A DNA stretch of 64,000 bases from Cephalopachus bancanus (GCA_027257055.1 JAPVLO010000003.1:9613501-9677500); one strand, 5' to 3'. Shown: positions 12,851 to 25,462, counted from the stretch's first letter. Translations and numbers: made by a program. Notes: generated by a model from the letters alone, not told the origin.

Positions 12851-13675
12851 TAAAAAAACACAAAAAATTTAAAGTGCATGTGAGATGAAGCATCAGAGTA
12901 GGTGGTTCTTGACAGTAAGCAAATTAGATGTTTTGGGCAACCTGTTTCTTCACACATAGTCCAAATCTAAACTTTATGGCAAATTATATTAAATTTACCA
13001 CATATTCTATGTGAAATGGTAAAATATGAAACACAGAAAAAGTTCTAAGAATGGAGATAGTTGTTGCAGCATTATTTATATCTGAAAACAGTATAAATTT
13101 CCAACAGTAGAAGACTGGTTAAATAAATTTTAAATCACCCATGAAGTGAAATTATGTAGCTGAGTAAATATTTATGATGCATTTGTAATGATACTATAAA
13201 TATTAATGAAAAGCTTTTAATGATTTGTTTATGTAACATCATTTCCTATATATGTGAAAATGCTTAGAAAAAATGCCTACCAATACCCTGAGATATCAGT
13301 AATTTTTTTCTGAGCTCCAAGAAGGTGTGTAATTTTGTTTTAAAATATGCATATATTTATCTTAAAAATTGCCACTGATTCTAAGCAGGTTCAGTTTTAG
13401 GGAACAGTGTAACATTTGGAAAACATGATTATCTTTACTGTAAACCTAACTCATTTAAAGTATGATTTTTAATTTAAAGTATGAGTTTTAAAAGATTTAT
13501 ATGTATATATGTATAACTCTGTATATATGGATTATACTCTCTAATTTGAAATGGAATGGCTTTATGCAACCATCATTTATAGATAGTGAAAAGAATTTGA
13601 ATCTGCAAATGATGAAGAAATAGTGGTTTTTTTCCGGCAGGATACTAAATGTAGTCTTTGTTCTGTCTCCTGCAG

Positions 13676-13912
13676 GTGCTGATAGTCTGCAGCACAGGTT
13701 TGGCTGGGATTATGCTGCTCAACTACCAGCAGGATTACACAGTATGGGTGCTGCCTCTGATCATCGTCTGCCTCTTTGCTTTCCTAGTCGCTCATTGCTT
13801 CCTGTCCATTTATGAAATGGTAGTGGATGTATTATTCTTGTGTTTTGCCATTGATACAAAATACAATGATGGGAGCCCTGGCAGAGAATTCTATATGGAC
13901 AAGGTGCTAATG
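13676..13912 (+). CDS. SLC44A1: SLC44A1 coding exon with the last membrane helices (residues about 545-623)
   Basis: This exon is 79 codons, phase 0 on both sides, with acceptor 'ctgcag' ending at 13675 and donor 'gtaagt' from 13913. It encodes [18 protein letters not shown], a hydrophobic helix, then a polar turn (QDYT), then the long hydrophobic stretch [20 protein letters not shown], and a further apolar segment ending at LCFAID. The tail [16 protein letters not shown] is hydrophilic. This matches the end of the membrane domain of CTL1, which leads into the cytosolic C-terminus. The reading frame also runs upstream into the intron and downstream past the donor, but the splice sites and the known protein fix the exon. 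Confidence 0.96.
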
Positions 13913-14739
13913 GTAAGTACTTTAAATGCCCTCTACTGCTTTAGGGATAAAAATATTTACAAAAATCTTTTTAAAAAAAACTTCTCTATATGTAATTCAT
14001 TCTGTATGCAACTGAGTAATTCAGAATTAAACCAGTATCACTCACTCTTGGATGAGGTTGGGCCTTCTAGCCCTTGAATTGGAACGTTGGGCCACTGATA
14101 TTCTACATGCCTTTTCCTAAAATGGGGCTCAAAGACAAAAAAGTCTTATTTCCCTGGTCATAGTACCTGCCTGTCTTTCTTCATCCAGCACCATTACAAA
14201 TGTTATTGCTGTCAACCCAGTTAAAACTCATCATCCCAAATATTGTAGGCCAAATTGTAAGCATTTTGTAATGAATACAAGATAACTAACCCATGACTGA
14301 GAGAGTGTATTGTTTTCCATTAATCAGGATCTGAACTTTTATATTAAGATTTTTTTTACTACTATGTAGCCTCTGCAACTTTCCTGTATTAGAACTTCAA
14401 CTAGAAATTTCTAAAAATTTGAAAACCATATTAAAATATTCTAAGTAAATAGAATATTTCTAAATATTCACCAATGTTAAATGCAACCAAATTAAAGATG
14501 CTTTTTAATAATAGTACTTTGCTATTAAACTGTGAAATATTTCTGTCCCCAAAATGAGGAATATTAAAGACTAGATATTATACACTGAAATAACAAGTCA
14601 TTTTCCAGGAGCATGTTTTATCCTGTTAAATCTAAAGTAGGTATATTAATAAGAAAACTAGATTTTTTTTTCAATAGCAAAAATTCCAAATGATTTAGCT
14701 GACCTATTTGGTGTTTTTCTGAGAACATCAACTAAATTT

Positions 14740-15034
14740 TGGATTTTTTTTGTTTGCGTTTGCGTCTCACTCTGTTTCCCACGCTGGAGTGCAGTGGCCT
14801 GTTCACGGCCACCACAGCCTTGACCTCCTGGGCTCAGACAATCCTTCCGCCTCAGCCTTCCAAGTAGCTGGAACTACAGGTGCATGCCACCACACCCTGC
14901 TAAATTTTTTTATTTATTGTAGAGACAAGGTCTCGCCATGTTGTTTAGGCTAGTCCCAAACCCTGGACTGAGGCAATCCTCTCGCCTCAGCCCCCAAAAA
15001 GTTGAGATTACAGGCATGAGCCACCACATCTGAC
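14740..15034 (-). mobile_element. Alu
   Basis: Reverse dimer from 'tctcactctgtttcccacgc' to 'gagccaccacatctgacc', within the second visible intron. Confidence 0.93.
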
Positions 15035-15365
15035 CTGGCTATTTTCTTAATTAATTGCCATAATGGAATTTTATCTGTGAGCATTGCATCTCCTTTGTGA
15101 TTAAAGCATTTAAAGGAAGAGTTTGTTATTTTCCTTAAGCCACTATCAAAAGCAGACCAAAAAATACCATTTTTGTCCCTTCATTTTTTTCTGTAAGAAT
15201 GGTGAGGATATTTAATAAAGAAGTGTTCCATAAACTTTGACAGAATAGAAATGTTTCCTTTGGGGCATATTCCCATTTTGACTGTTTCTAACCATAGTTT
15301 CTGGTTGATATACCCTTGTCTTCCTGTTTTATGCAGTTATCCTGTGGCCAGATAGACATTTCATT

Positions 15366-15665
15366 TATTTTTATTTTATTTTTTTTTTGAGTTGGAGTCT
15401 CACTCTGTCGCCCAGACTGGAGTGTAGTGGCTGCGCCCGGCCACCGCAGCCTCGACCTGCTGGGCTCCGGTGATCCTTCCGCCTCAGCCTTCCGAGTAGC
15501 TGGAATTACAGGCATGCGCTACCACGTCCGGCTGATTTTTTTTTTGATTTATTGTAGAGATGAGGTCTCGCTGCCCAGGCGGGTCTCGAACCCACGGGCT
15601 CAGGCAATTCACTCACCTCAGCCTCCCAAAGGCGCGGGATTACAGGCTGAGCCACCGAGCCCGGC
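15366..15665 (-). mobile_element. Alu, strepsirrhine young subfamily
   Basis: It has 'ggtctcgctgcccaggcggg' and 'ccaaaggcgcgggattaca'. Perfect 13-base target duplication tagacatttcatt at 15353-15365 and 15666-15678. Confidence 0.97.
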
Positions 15666-16174
15666 TAGACATTTCATTAAAAAAAAAAAAAAAGAATGGT
15701 TTAGTTAAAAAACAACAACAACAAATAGTGTTCTGTGCTTAGCAGTATTTATGCTTTCTTTTACACTTCTAGAGTTATTTTTAAATGGATACTTGTGGAG
15801 TAACATGTTCTTATTGTTTCATTTAACCTTGATATGGAGAAAATCAAATGATATTCTAAGTGCGGGGGAAATAGTCTTTTAAAAATGTTAGGTATTTTCT
15901 TTTCCAGATAGAACTAACATTATCTCTTGGAGCCTTAGTGAGATTGTCACAATGAATGGATGGAAAGAAGATATTTTAATCAACGGATTGCAGTCCATTC
16001 CTGCAAAGATAGCAGCTCTCGTGTGTGATGCAAAATATTTATTGCTTTGTTTTTAGGCTATACATTTACCAAGACTGAGTCAAAAATGTAAATGTAAATG
16101 TTCCTTAGAATTCATCTACCAACTGAAATCTGAAAGGATCCAAGAATTTATGCGATGTGGTCCATTTTTTGCAG

Positions 16175-16255
16175 GAGTTTGTGGAAAACAGTAGGAAAAC
16201 AATGAAAGAAGCTGGTAAGGGAGGCGTTGCTGATGCCAGAGAGCTAAAGCCGATG
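16175..16255 (+). CDS. SLC44A1: SLC44A1 coding exon, cytosolic C-terminal tail (residues about 624-650)
   Basis: The exon is 27 codons and encodes [20 protein letters not shown] followed by ARELKPM. It is charged and soluble, as expected for the cytosolic tail. The acceptor is 'ttgcag' ending at 16174 and the donor is 'gtaggt' from 16256. In known CTL1 variants the C-terminus diverges directly after KPM, so this is the exon at which terminal exon choice occurs. The open frame continues through the donor for another 69 codons; this is described as a separate observation. Confidence 0.95.
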
Positions 16256-19214
16256 GTAGGTGGAGATGAGGAGGTGGCCGCCCTCCAAGAATTTCACTTT
16301 CACTTCCTCTCTCTCTCTGTCTTCACTGACTGCACTTCTTCAGGAGAAGCTTTTGTTATCTGTATCACGCAGGACTTGCTGCTCTTTCTGTTTGTGTGCT
16401 TACCCATCACTTGGATGGCAGAATTCTTGTCACAACTGAGACCACCTTCTGTAAAAGCAAGCTGAAAGGAACAGCGTCTTTTCAGTGCTCATGGGGCCAG
16501 GGGATGATAGTTTTGTCCCTAAGGTAAAACTACTCATCCTCTTGTTTTCTTTTTAACTGTCACTGTTTAGCTTTCATCACAGTGAACATCTGAGTGTACT
16601 CGTCAAAACTGATGGATTGAGTTTTATTATTTTGGAAGGTGATAATAGCAATTCCTTTCAACTTGCGAAAATTCATATTTCCCCTTTAAAAAATATTGTT
16701 CTGTTTACATTGCTTTTTCCCTTTGCTGACTTTTTCTTCTGTTGCCTAGGTTGTACTTTCTTTGTTTTTTAAGCTATTTTTTGGTAGCAAATGAGGCTGT
16801 TTCTATTAACACCCACATTCCCACTCAATAAGACAACTTTGTCTTCTCCCAGCTTAATTGTGAGGATAAATTATCTCTGGTCAGTGATATATTTAGATAT
16901 AGATACAGCTTTAGATACACACTGGAAAAAGCAACTTAATCAGTGTAAGAGAATCCTGAGTTGCTTTTCCCATAGAAATTCTTACTGTAGCATCACAACA
17001 GATGTCTGTAGCATATATCAATCTAATTACTTCCTAATTTAAAAATATATTGTTTTGAAATACATTAAAAGTAGCATGTTTATTTTCAAATAATATGTGA
17101 TTGCCTACATTTAAAAACTATTAATTTTAAACAGTGTGCCATCTGATTGCATATAATGTCCAAAAGCGTGAGGTGAGGACTTACTTTCTTCCTTCTTACA
17201 CTCTAATAAATGGTTTGATTGATAGGTTTCCAGCATAAGAAATGCATGGTATAAAACAAGCTTATTTAAGTATGTAAGAGTAAAAGAAATAGGTTCACTT
17301 ATGGAAGGAAGCAGGGGAGCTAATTGAATATGCAAAATAATTGCATATTTGATCCAAATTAAAGCCTCAGCAAAATATTTAGATATAAACTTTCCTCTGT
17401 AACCCCTTCCGGTGCCTATCTTGGTGTTACTCTTAAAAGCATGAATGATTATAAAGTCAAACTTAAATGTTTAGATGTCCAAAGAACAGATCACTCTAAT
17501 CATAAGTAAAAGAATGTAGCACATCCACACAACTCTTAATTTTAAGTGTGCATCATTCAGAAATGGCTTGCACAAGTAAAGGGGAGTTCATCAGCAATCT
17601 TCCCAGTCAGGTCCCTTGCCCAACCTCCCTGCCTTCTTTCTGTATCCCTCTTACTTCACATAGGGCAAGGAGGGCAGTAGAGAAGATTCTGCCAACTCTC
17701 TGGTGACATGGAGAAATGAGGAAGGCTTCCTTATTTCTTCTACCTGGTTGTCCTAATTGTTCAGGAAATAAAGATTCTAAACCTAAAACTTAAAAGACAT
17801 AAAATCATAAAATATAAACCAACCCTTTCCCCCTTTTCTGTCTTTCTGGTGAATGATGCTTTCATTAAATCATTCTTCAGTAATAAAAATTTAAAGAAAG
17901 GGAAAAATGTTTGCAGATTGAAGACTAGCTAATTTGGCCATGAATTGGCATGTATTTCCATAGTGTTCTTCACCATAGAGATGAATTGTAGTAGACCAGA
18001 ATGCAAGTATTCCTTCCTTACCTTAACCCCTAATTTATTGGTGATAATCCTAGAATTACCTATATTATGTGGCATTCTACCAGAAGCCACAAATTTTAGA
18101 AAGAGTTTTTTCCCAATAGTATTTTTAGTTTTGAAATAGTGTCTCATCGCAAACAATTCATTCAAATCTTCATTTAGTTTTTGCTTTCATTTTATGTTGT
18201 TCATCAATTCATTGCTTGCAGATTAATGGCAAAAAACCTTCTGCTGTGTCCCAAAATACATCATCTATGTGCATTATTCTTCTGGTACTTTGGACATTGT
18301 AGTATTGAGTCCCTAAGAATGATATTTTAAATGGTTAAAAACTCTTAAAAGACAAGTGCAAAATGTTGCTTACAGAATAGTTTTATTTTTTAAGCACATC
18401 TTATCTCCTCACAGCATGCATGATTAGAGTTGACACCTACTATCACCATTCCCTCGCATGTGTTTCTAAAGAATTATCTGAGAAACTCTCCCCCACCAAA
18501 ATTTTGGGGATTGGTAGAATTTAGAATTGCTTATTTGTATTTGCATGATTCAGTTTACATATTATTATCTTAAATGAAAGTTCTATCAAAGAGTATCATG
18601 CCTATTTTGCAATATCTAGACGTATTGTTGCTATTTAAATTTACCATCTTCCTCCTTAATGGGATATTTTGATTTAGGGTTCATTTTAAGGCTATAAAAT
18701 AATGCTTAGGAGAAAAAGGTTTAAAAAAATTTTTTTATGGTATCGTTGAACTATATGAGAACTTCTAGTTTTGTCCTTACACTTTCTCTTGAGAGATCCT
18801 CACTAGTTAAGGAAACTTTAAAGATTTATGACTTCTTTTTATGATTCTTTGAAAGGGATTTTAGAAAATTTTACCAAATATGATGAAGAGGTTTAAGAAA
18901 GAGATATTTCTGGCTGTCTGCTTGCTATCACATAGGAAAGAACTTACAGAGGAAAGGGAGGAAAAAACCTGGGCACTATAGGAACATGGCTAGAGAAGTA
19001 TACTCTGCACATCTGAAAGGTGATCCTCATGGAAACGTGACTTTCAGCACTCAGAAGAATTTCAGCCCCAGGAATAGAGGTTCAGGAGAGAAGAATTCTC
19101 AGTCCATCTTGCCCTATTGCTGTTTGTGACCATGTGTATATCTGTAACATCATTCATGATCCCCTTTTAATGGTAACTGTCTAAGATTATACTCTGTATG
19201 ACTTTGTTTTCTAG
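16256..19214 (+). other. SLC44A1: SLC44A1 last intron, 3.0 kb, nearly repeat-free
   Basis: The intron has donor gtaggt and acceptor ctag. I recognise no interspersed repeat in nearly 3 kb, in contrast to the neighbouring introns. The first 210 bases stay open in the exon frame. The low repeat content could mean constrained sequence or that part of it is retained as 3' UTR in some transcripts. Confidence 0.85.
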
Positions 19215-19238
19215 GCTTCGGGAGCAAGTTCTGCTTGA
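19215..19238 (+). CDS. SLC44A1: SLC44A1 terminal coding segment (ASGASSA and stop)
   Basis: After a 'ctag' acceptor (ending 19214) eight codons read A S G A S S A and TGA at 19236-19238. This is the C-terminus I know for the 657-residue CTL1a form. The segment is too short to appear as an open reading frame by itself and is supported by the splice acceptor, by frame continuity with the exon ending KPM, and by recognition of the tail. The 3' UTR begins at 19239. I did not find in this window the alternative terminal exon that gives the shorter-tailed CTL1b variant. Confidence 0.93.
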   Translation, partial: ASGASSA

Positions 19239-19302
19239 ACCTAGCCGACGGTTATGGAACCCATTGACATTCCAAAACAATATATACACATAACTATGTA
19301 TT

Positions 19303-19362
19303 TGTGTGTGTGGGTGTGTGTATATATATATATATATGATGTATATACACACACACACATAA
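19303..19362 (+). repeat. SLC44A1: GT/TA/CA tract forming an imperfect palindrome in the 3' UTR
   Basis: A (GT)n run passes into (TA)n, then 'tgatg', then 'tatatacacacacacaca'. The first and last parts are complementary, so the RNA could form a hairpin about 65 bases after the stop codon. Confidence 0.85.
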
Positions 19363-21546
19363 TCAGCCAAAATCAGAGAAAAGGAACAGGGATTTAATAC
19401 CTTTTTTATGCTTATTTTTGTCAAACATGTACTCCTTTCATACGGGTGGCTTTTACAAGGCAATTTCCGTCATTTAATGTTTTCAATTGTAATTGTCTTA
19501 ATGGAAATGTTAAGATTCATATCTGATTAACATTTTTAATAACTTAGAGGAGATTTTAACTTTTATTATTTAAAGTTGGTAAAATTATTGTATCAATTTC
19601 TCTGTCTAAAGTTTATTCAGGGGTGATTTCCCTGCTGTATGTATAAAATCAAGATCTTATTTTACTGATGCATAAGTCCTAGTGGATCAAGACTAGGCAT
19701 ATGCTTTCTGATAAATAAGGAATTAATCCAATCAGTTTCCCCCAATCAAAGAAGCCATGTCATTTTACTTTTAGAAACATACAAGTGGGCTCAATGTGGG
19801 AATTTTCATAATAGTTCATACATTTGTCAGCCAACATTAAAAGGTAACCAATTCCTCAGGTATTTGTAGTTTACCCTAACACTTCCTTAAAAGAAAGTAG
19901 GTAAAAAAGAAAAGGGTAGATAACCTTTCTTATGCAAACTTTTTTCTTACATTTTTCTTTCTTTCCTTTTTGACTTTATTTAGTAGCATCCTCCACACAT
20001 TTGTGTGCCTGATTTGAAAGGAAGCTGGGGCACCCAGCGAGTTTAGCCTATAAGTTTCTGTGTATTGATTTGAAGAGTCAGTAATGCTGGGAGGAATATA
20101 TAGGGGACAGAAACATGGAACGTAAAGCATTGAAAATTATGGTGCTTGGGCTTCTGCTTCCGAGAAACTTCAGTGGCTTAAGGTTAAATGGCCATTTTAT
20201 TCAAATGCTGTAAAATCTAAACACGTGATGGCAGGTGCTCCTCTCCTTGGCAATCCCTTGAGTATCCAGAGTTCTACAATGTTTAACTGAAGAATTGGTT
20301 AATGTTTTGATCCTCCAGTGTGAATGTTCTTTTTGTTTGGGGGTGGGTTTGGGTCTTTTTTTTTTAATTCCTATAGCTTACCAGATATGAATGGCTAATA
20401 TTCCATTGTTCTGCTTATTGTAATGGTGAATGCTTTAAAAAAAAAAAAGTGTAATTTGCTAAGAATAATTCATGATCTGTTTATGCGATAACTCCTTTTT
20501 GTTACAATTTTTTTAAAAAAAGCTATTTTTGTTAATGTAAAGTAAATATTTCAGAGCAAATTTTTTAAACTTATTGCACTAACTACAGGCTCTGTACAAA
20601 AAAAATTAAAAAAAAAAAAAAAGCCTCAGCATTTTATCATTCCATGGAAGAGGAGAATCTTTTGAAAGAAAGCCTTGCCTCCTACCAGAATTAGACTGGT
20701 ATTATGGAAATGCATACAATTAATGTCACTAGGGCTTAATAAGCAGCTGTTTGCTAATGTGCTTCCTTTCAAAGGGTTGGACCTTTAATTGCTGCAAAAG
20801 TAAATTGTATTTTTTTTTTTTTAAGTATTGGTGTTCTTTACTCTAGCTAGGCTAAAATTTGCTAAATGCCTTGGTTTCTTTTCAAAGTTCATGTAATATT
20901 TCTGACTTTTCAGAATATTTGCAATAAGAGTCTGGATTTTTTTAAAAAGAAAAAACACACACACAAGAGCTCATGTCTTAGCAAGATCTGGGAAACCAAC
21001 ATTGTGAGAGTAGCTATTTTGAAACAATTCTCCAGAAGTTAACATCTAACATTAGTATTGCCAAACAATATCACTGTACTTTTTTATATCATTTGAAATG
21101 GAACAAATACAATTATGTAACTAACAACTGTCCAAATAGGTGAGAGAGCAGATCATGTAAAAAAAATTCAGAATATCATCTGTTTCACAGCCACACAGAT
21201 TTTCAACATTCAGAAACATTGGGAACTAAATTTAGAATTGGCAAAAGTCTAAAAGATGGGTATCTAAACAGAAGACATTCCAGGAGCTAGCTATTTTAGG
21301 AGGTGTCCCTTCAAAGTGACCTGATGGAAGTCTTGAACTTGGAAATTAGGTTCTGCTCACTTGGACATCCCTGCATCATGGACTCTTGCTGCTCCTTGTT
21401 CCATATGCTCGCAATCTCAGCTATTTGGAAACCACCAGGAATGCTTTCTAATTATCATTTGCAACTAGAACTGTAATCAGAAAGAAATTTTGTATTTTTG
21501 TATAACTTGATTGTGTGCCATTTTATATAACAGGTCCTGTTTTACA

Positions 21547-21552
21547 AATAAA
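21547..21552 (+). promoter_or_regulatory. SLC44A1: Proximal poly(A) signal AATAAA of SLC44A1
   Basis: A canonical AATAAA lies in 'acaaataaattttg' and is followed within 40 bases by T- and GT-rich sequence, as expected for a cleavage site. It is the first well-placed signal after the stop codon. Confidence 0.65.
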
Positions 21553-22810
21553 TTTTGTTTTACTAACATTGTGTTTAGAAATTATGATCTATGTGTAACC
21601 ATGTCATTTGAGTTCCAAATTAATTGCCAGCTTGTTTTCCGTAAGTAAATTCATGTGCCATATAGATATATGCAAATATGCATATATATTACACAGGCAC
21701 ACACAGAGATATTTGATATATGGAATATCACTCTCATGTGAGATTTATTCCTTTGACTAATTTGATGAAGCCTCACAGAGGCTTTTGAGCAATATTTAAA
21801 TGTGTTGAGGTTGTGTTTGGATATTCCTGCTGCCTCTTTCATTCATTGCAAGTCATCCTTCAGCTAGCTATGGGCTGCCTTACTGCTATGCGCTCACTGC
21901 TTCCATCTTCTGCCCAAGTGAGAAGAATAGATGAAGAGCAGAAATTATCTGTGAAATGTGGATACCTGAATAACTTTATAACACATTGATTCTGTATTGT
22001 GGTTTTTGTCCTTTTCTGTGGTGGATCTTCAGAATTGCATTCAGGGCTCACATTTCTAGAGTTATAGGTAGGGTCCTCTGTTGTCAAAGGTGGTGGTGAC
22101 CACAGTGTCATGGTTTCTGCCATAAGATAATTAAAGTTCTGGTGAGTAATTTAGACCTTCTAGGCTCCTGCCTCTAGGAGATGTTCTGCCATAATGTAAT
22201 CTGGAAGAGAAAAAGTTCTATTTCAGTGTAAATCCAGGAGACCCACCTTCTATGAGAGGTGCACCAGTAATAGTAATAAAACATTAGCAGTTTAGCTAGA
22301 GCACTGAGACTATATAATCCTTGCATGGACGAGCAGAGCTCAAAACCAGTTGTTCTTTTAAACCATTTAATGTAATGACTGATGTTTAGGATTAAAACTT
22401 TTATCCTATCCTATAGGGTAATTAAATCCTAATTCACTGCAATTTAAGTTGCTTAACTGTGTGTTGGTCCCCAAACTTTCAAACATAATGGTTTAGGGGG
22501 AAGCACTTACAGAGTTTATTTTAAATTATGCTGGAAATAAGTTTTTCCTTTGTAGAGATGTTCCTTTACTCTTATGTTTCTTTTTCTCAGTGAAGGGCTT
22601 TAAGCTGTTGTTTGTAGACTCTTCCCAGTACCACCAATCTTAGTAACTACCAAGGCCTCCTTTGGCTTCCCAGGGCAGTTTCAGATTTTGTTCCAGTAGG
22701 GGATGGTGAGGAGCTGACTCCTTTATCCTGGACCTGAGCCTCTTTAGACCAGAGTAATACATCTCCCTCCCTTTCTTCAAAACAACTACAGGCAACAAAT
22801 ATGTGCGAGG

Positions 22811-22844
22811 TGCCCCTGAGGCCTCAGTGCCCCTGAGGCCTCAG
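22811..22844 (+). repeat. Tandem duplication of 17 bases
   Basis: tgcccctgaggcctcag occurs twice in direct succession (22811-22827 and 22828-22844), just before an Alu. Confidence 0.95.
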
Positions 22845-22850
22845 CCATTT

Positions 22851-23160
22851 CTTTTGTTTGTTTGTTTGTTTTCTGAGTTGGAGTCTCACTCTGTCACCCA
22901 GACTAGAGTGCAGTGGCCGCTCCCAGCCACCGCAGCCTTGACCTGCTGGGCTCCCAGGTCTCCGGCAATCCTTCCACCTCAGCCTTCCGAGTAGCTGAAA
23001 CTACAGGCACGCGCTACCACGCCCGGCTAATTTTGATTTATTGTAGAGATGAGGTCTTGCCAAATTGCCCAGGCGGGTCTCGAGCCCATGGGCTCAGGCA
23101 ATCCATTCACCTCAGCCTCCCAAAGGCGCGGGATTACAGGCTGAGCTACCGAACCCGGCT
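22851..23160 (-). mobile_element. Alu, strepsirrhine type
   Basis: Perfect 13-base target duplication gcctcagccattt at 22838-22850 and 23161-23173. It lies in the possible extended 3' UTR and has an extra 'ccaggtctc' after 'gggctc'. Confidence 0.97.
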
Positions 23161-25042
23161 GCCTCAGCCATTTTTATCTTGCACCGTCACTAGCTACTAT
23201 AGGCCATTTTAAGGGATCCTCTAGCTTGTAAGGTAGAATTCTGGGATCAGTTCCAAAACCAGAGCTGCCAGTAATGGTGACTTGAACATTTCACTTTATT
23301 TTTGGTCAGTAACCTTTTCGTTTAAGTTGGACTTTCCAGTAGCCTTAAAATAGCCTTTGAGATGTTTCCTTCAGAAGTGTCTTTAAGCTTTCACTGTTCT
23401 TAAGTAAGGTCTTTACTGCTTTTCTACTGCTACTTAAAAAACAAAACAAAAAACAAACCACAGACTGGAGGCTTATCAATGCACCTGCCACAGTTAACGT
23501 CTGTATTCTTTTCATACATTCCATCTGACAGGTGTGCACTGTAATGGCTTGCCTAGGGTTATTAAGAAGTGGTCTGTGAATATATATCGAAAAATTGTGG
23601 GCTCATAAGTAAATGGATAAAGCAGAGATTTGTGTGTTCTGTATTCACAGCATAGAATGCCTTTTGCTTTATATGCGTATGCATGCATCTTTGTGTACTA
23701 AGGAATGTATGTTAGCCCTTTAGAAAATAGGCTCTGTTCATGTACAGTGGTTGCTCTTGCAATTAACTCATCTTTGTGTGGTGGCACATAACCCAAATTC
23801 CAAAAGGGCAGGACCCTTGAGCATACCAAGAGAAAATCTAAAGCTAGCATCTTAAAAAAACAAAACTAAAAGTAAAAATGTTGGATACATTTATAAATTT
23901 TAAAAAGCACAGTTCTCCTTTTCAAATTTCTCTGTACTCTGTGTTTTAAATTTAAGAGGAAAATTTCAATCCATGATTTAAATATTTGAAAATATATTTC
24001 TTATAGAAAGCTTCAATGCAGGATTTTTAAACTTGTGAATTTCTGTGGAAAGCCTTTTCTTCTTATAGAAATGCTACAGTGCCCTTTCTTCCTCCCCTTC
24101 ATGAGTTTTGTATGTATAAAAAAGACAAATGATCATTCCGTTTCAATATTGCATGAACAATGGCCACTTTTGTAAATTATATGGAAAAATATATTTTCTA
24201 AAGAAATTCATTAGTAAATTTGTAAAACAAAAAAGATGAAAATTGTTAGGGACCATATTATTAGACTATTTTTCAGTTTTGATACTAAGTTTTACAACTT
24301 AAGTGATATTCTTCAGGCCAGGAAGCTCAGAATAATAAAGCTTTTACTCATGGTCTAGTCAAGATCTAGTTGAATATGAAAATATCGTAATTTACAAATG
24401 TCTCAAAAATGTTTCACTTCTATTTGCTAAGACCCGAATTTAATATTTGATATTCAAAAAACAGGTTCATTTGAGGAGGCCATGGGTCCCTTTCAGCTTA
24501 AAAGAGTTATAGACTGTCTTTCTCCCAAATGCACATAGCACATCTATGAATATTTAAGATGCTCATAGAATTTCAGGGCCCTCAAAATGCGAGTCTCACC
24601 CCACTACCTCCTCAGGGGCTAATGAACACAAGTTGAAAACCTACTCTAAAGTTGTTTTGATAAAGTTTTTGAAATGAGGAAGTGATTAGGCCACTACTAA
24701 AAATACTTTCAAGATGATACCACCTTCTGGCCTGGAATCATTTTTATAATTTAAAGACATTGTATAATTTAGTACCAGGTTAGAAAATAGAAACTACGCT
24801 AATCTGAATGAACAACAAGCTGATCAACACAGAATCTTCAGGAAAGTAAGATTTCTTGTCTTGGAGGTGTGAAGGTGTGCGTATTTCCTGGGAGTTATTT
24901 TTGGCAAGGTACCACATTATTTGCAATGGGCCCCCCAAAAAAAAATTCAAGAAGAAATGAATAGGTAATCCTTGTAATTATACACTTGATTTTGTTGTAG
25001 TTCAGATACAATATAAGGCATAGTGTTATCAGTATATCACTT

Positions 25043-25342
25043 CTTTTTTTTTATTTTTTATTTTTTTGAGTTGCAGTCTCACTCTGTCACCCAGACTGGA
25101 GTGCTGTGGCCGCTCCCGGCCACCGCAGCCTCGACCTACTTGGTTCCGGCGATGCTTCCGCCTCAGCCTTCCAAGTAGCTGGAATTACAGGCATGCACTC
25201 CCACACCTGGCTGATTTTTTTATTTTATTGTAGAGATGAGGTCTCGCTGCCCAGGTGGGTCTCAAACCCGCGGGCTCAGGCAATCCACTCACCTCAGCCT
25301 CCCAAAGGCGCGGGATTACAGGCTGAGCCACCGAGCCCGGCT
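25043..25342 (-). mobile_element. Alu, strepsirrhine young subfamily
   Basis: It has 'ggtctcgctgcccaggtggg' and 'aaaggcgcgggattaca'. Perfect 12-base target duplication agtatatcactt at 25031-25042 and 25343-25354. Confidence 0.97.
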
Positions 25343-25431
25343 AGTATATCACTTAAAATATACCTATCAGTGTCCAAGGACAGTTGAAGATGATGGTAAA
25401 TTAGCAAACTCAATGTAGTCCATAGTTGGCC

Positions 25432-25462
25432 AAAAAAAAAAAAAAAAAATTTTTTTTTTTTT
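25432..25462. repeat. A18/T13 homopolymer junction
   Basis: Eighteen A are followed directly by thirteen T, about 77 bases after an Alu. This can fold on itself. Confidence 0.9.

Larger units (their letters stand above)
13913..16174 (+). other. SLC44A1: SLC44A1 intron, 2.3 kb
   Basis: The intron has donor gtaagt and acceptor ttgcag. It contains two minus-strand Alus (about 14740 and 15366). The remainder is AT-rich without recognisable features. Confidence 0.92.
19239..21570 (+). other. SLC44A1: SLC44A1 proximal 3' UTR
   Basis: The untranslated region runs from the TGA to just past the poly(A) signal at 21547. It is AT-rich, without Alus, with several A or T runs (for example 20438-20448 and 20603-20622) and a GT/AC-rich imperfect palindrome beginning about 65 bases after the stop. 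The end point is inferred from the poly(A) signal, with no transcript evidence. Confidence 0.75.

Noticed and set aside
22851..25342. Two Alus in the possible extended 3' UTR considered as an inverted pair for RNA editing or Staufen binding.
   Set aside because: Both are on the minus strand, so they cannot pair with each other.
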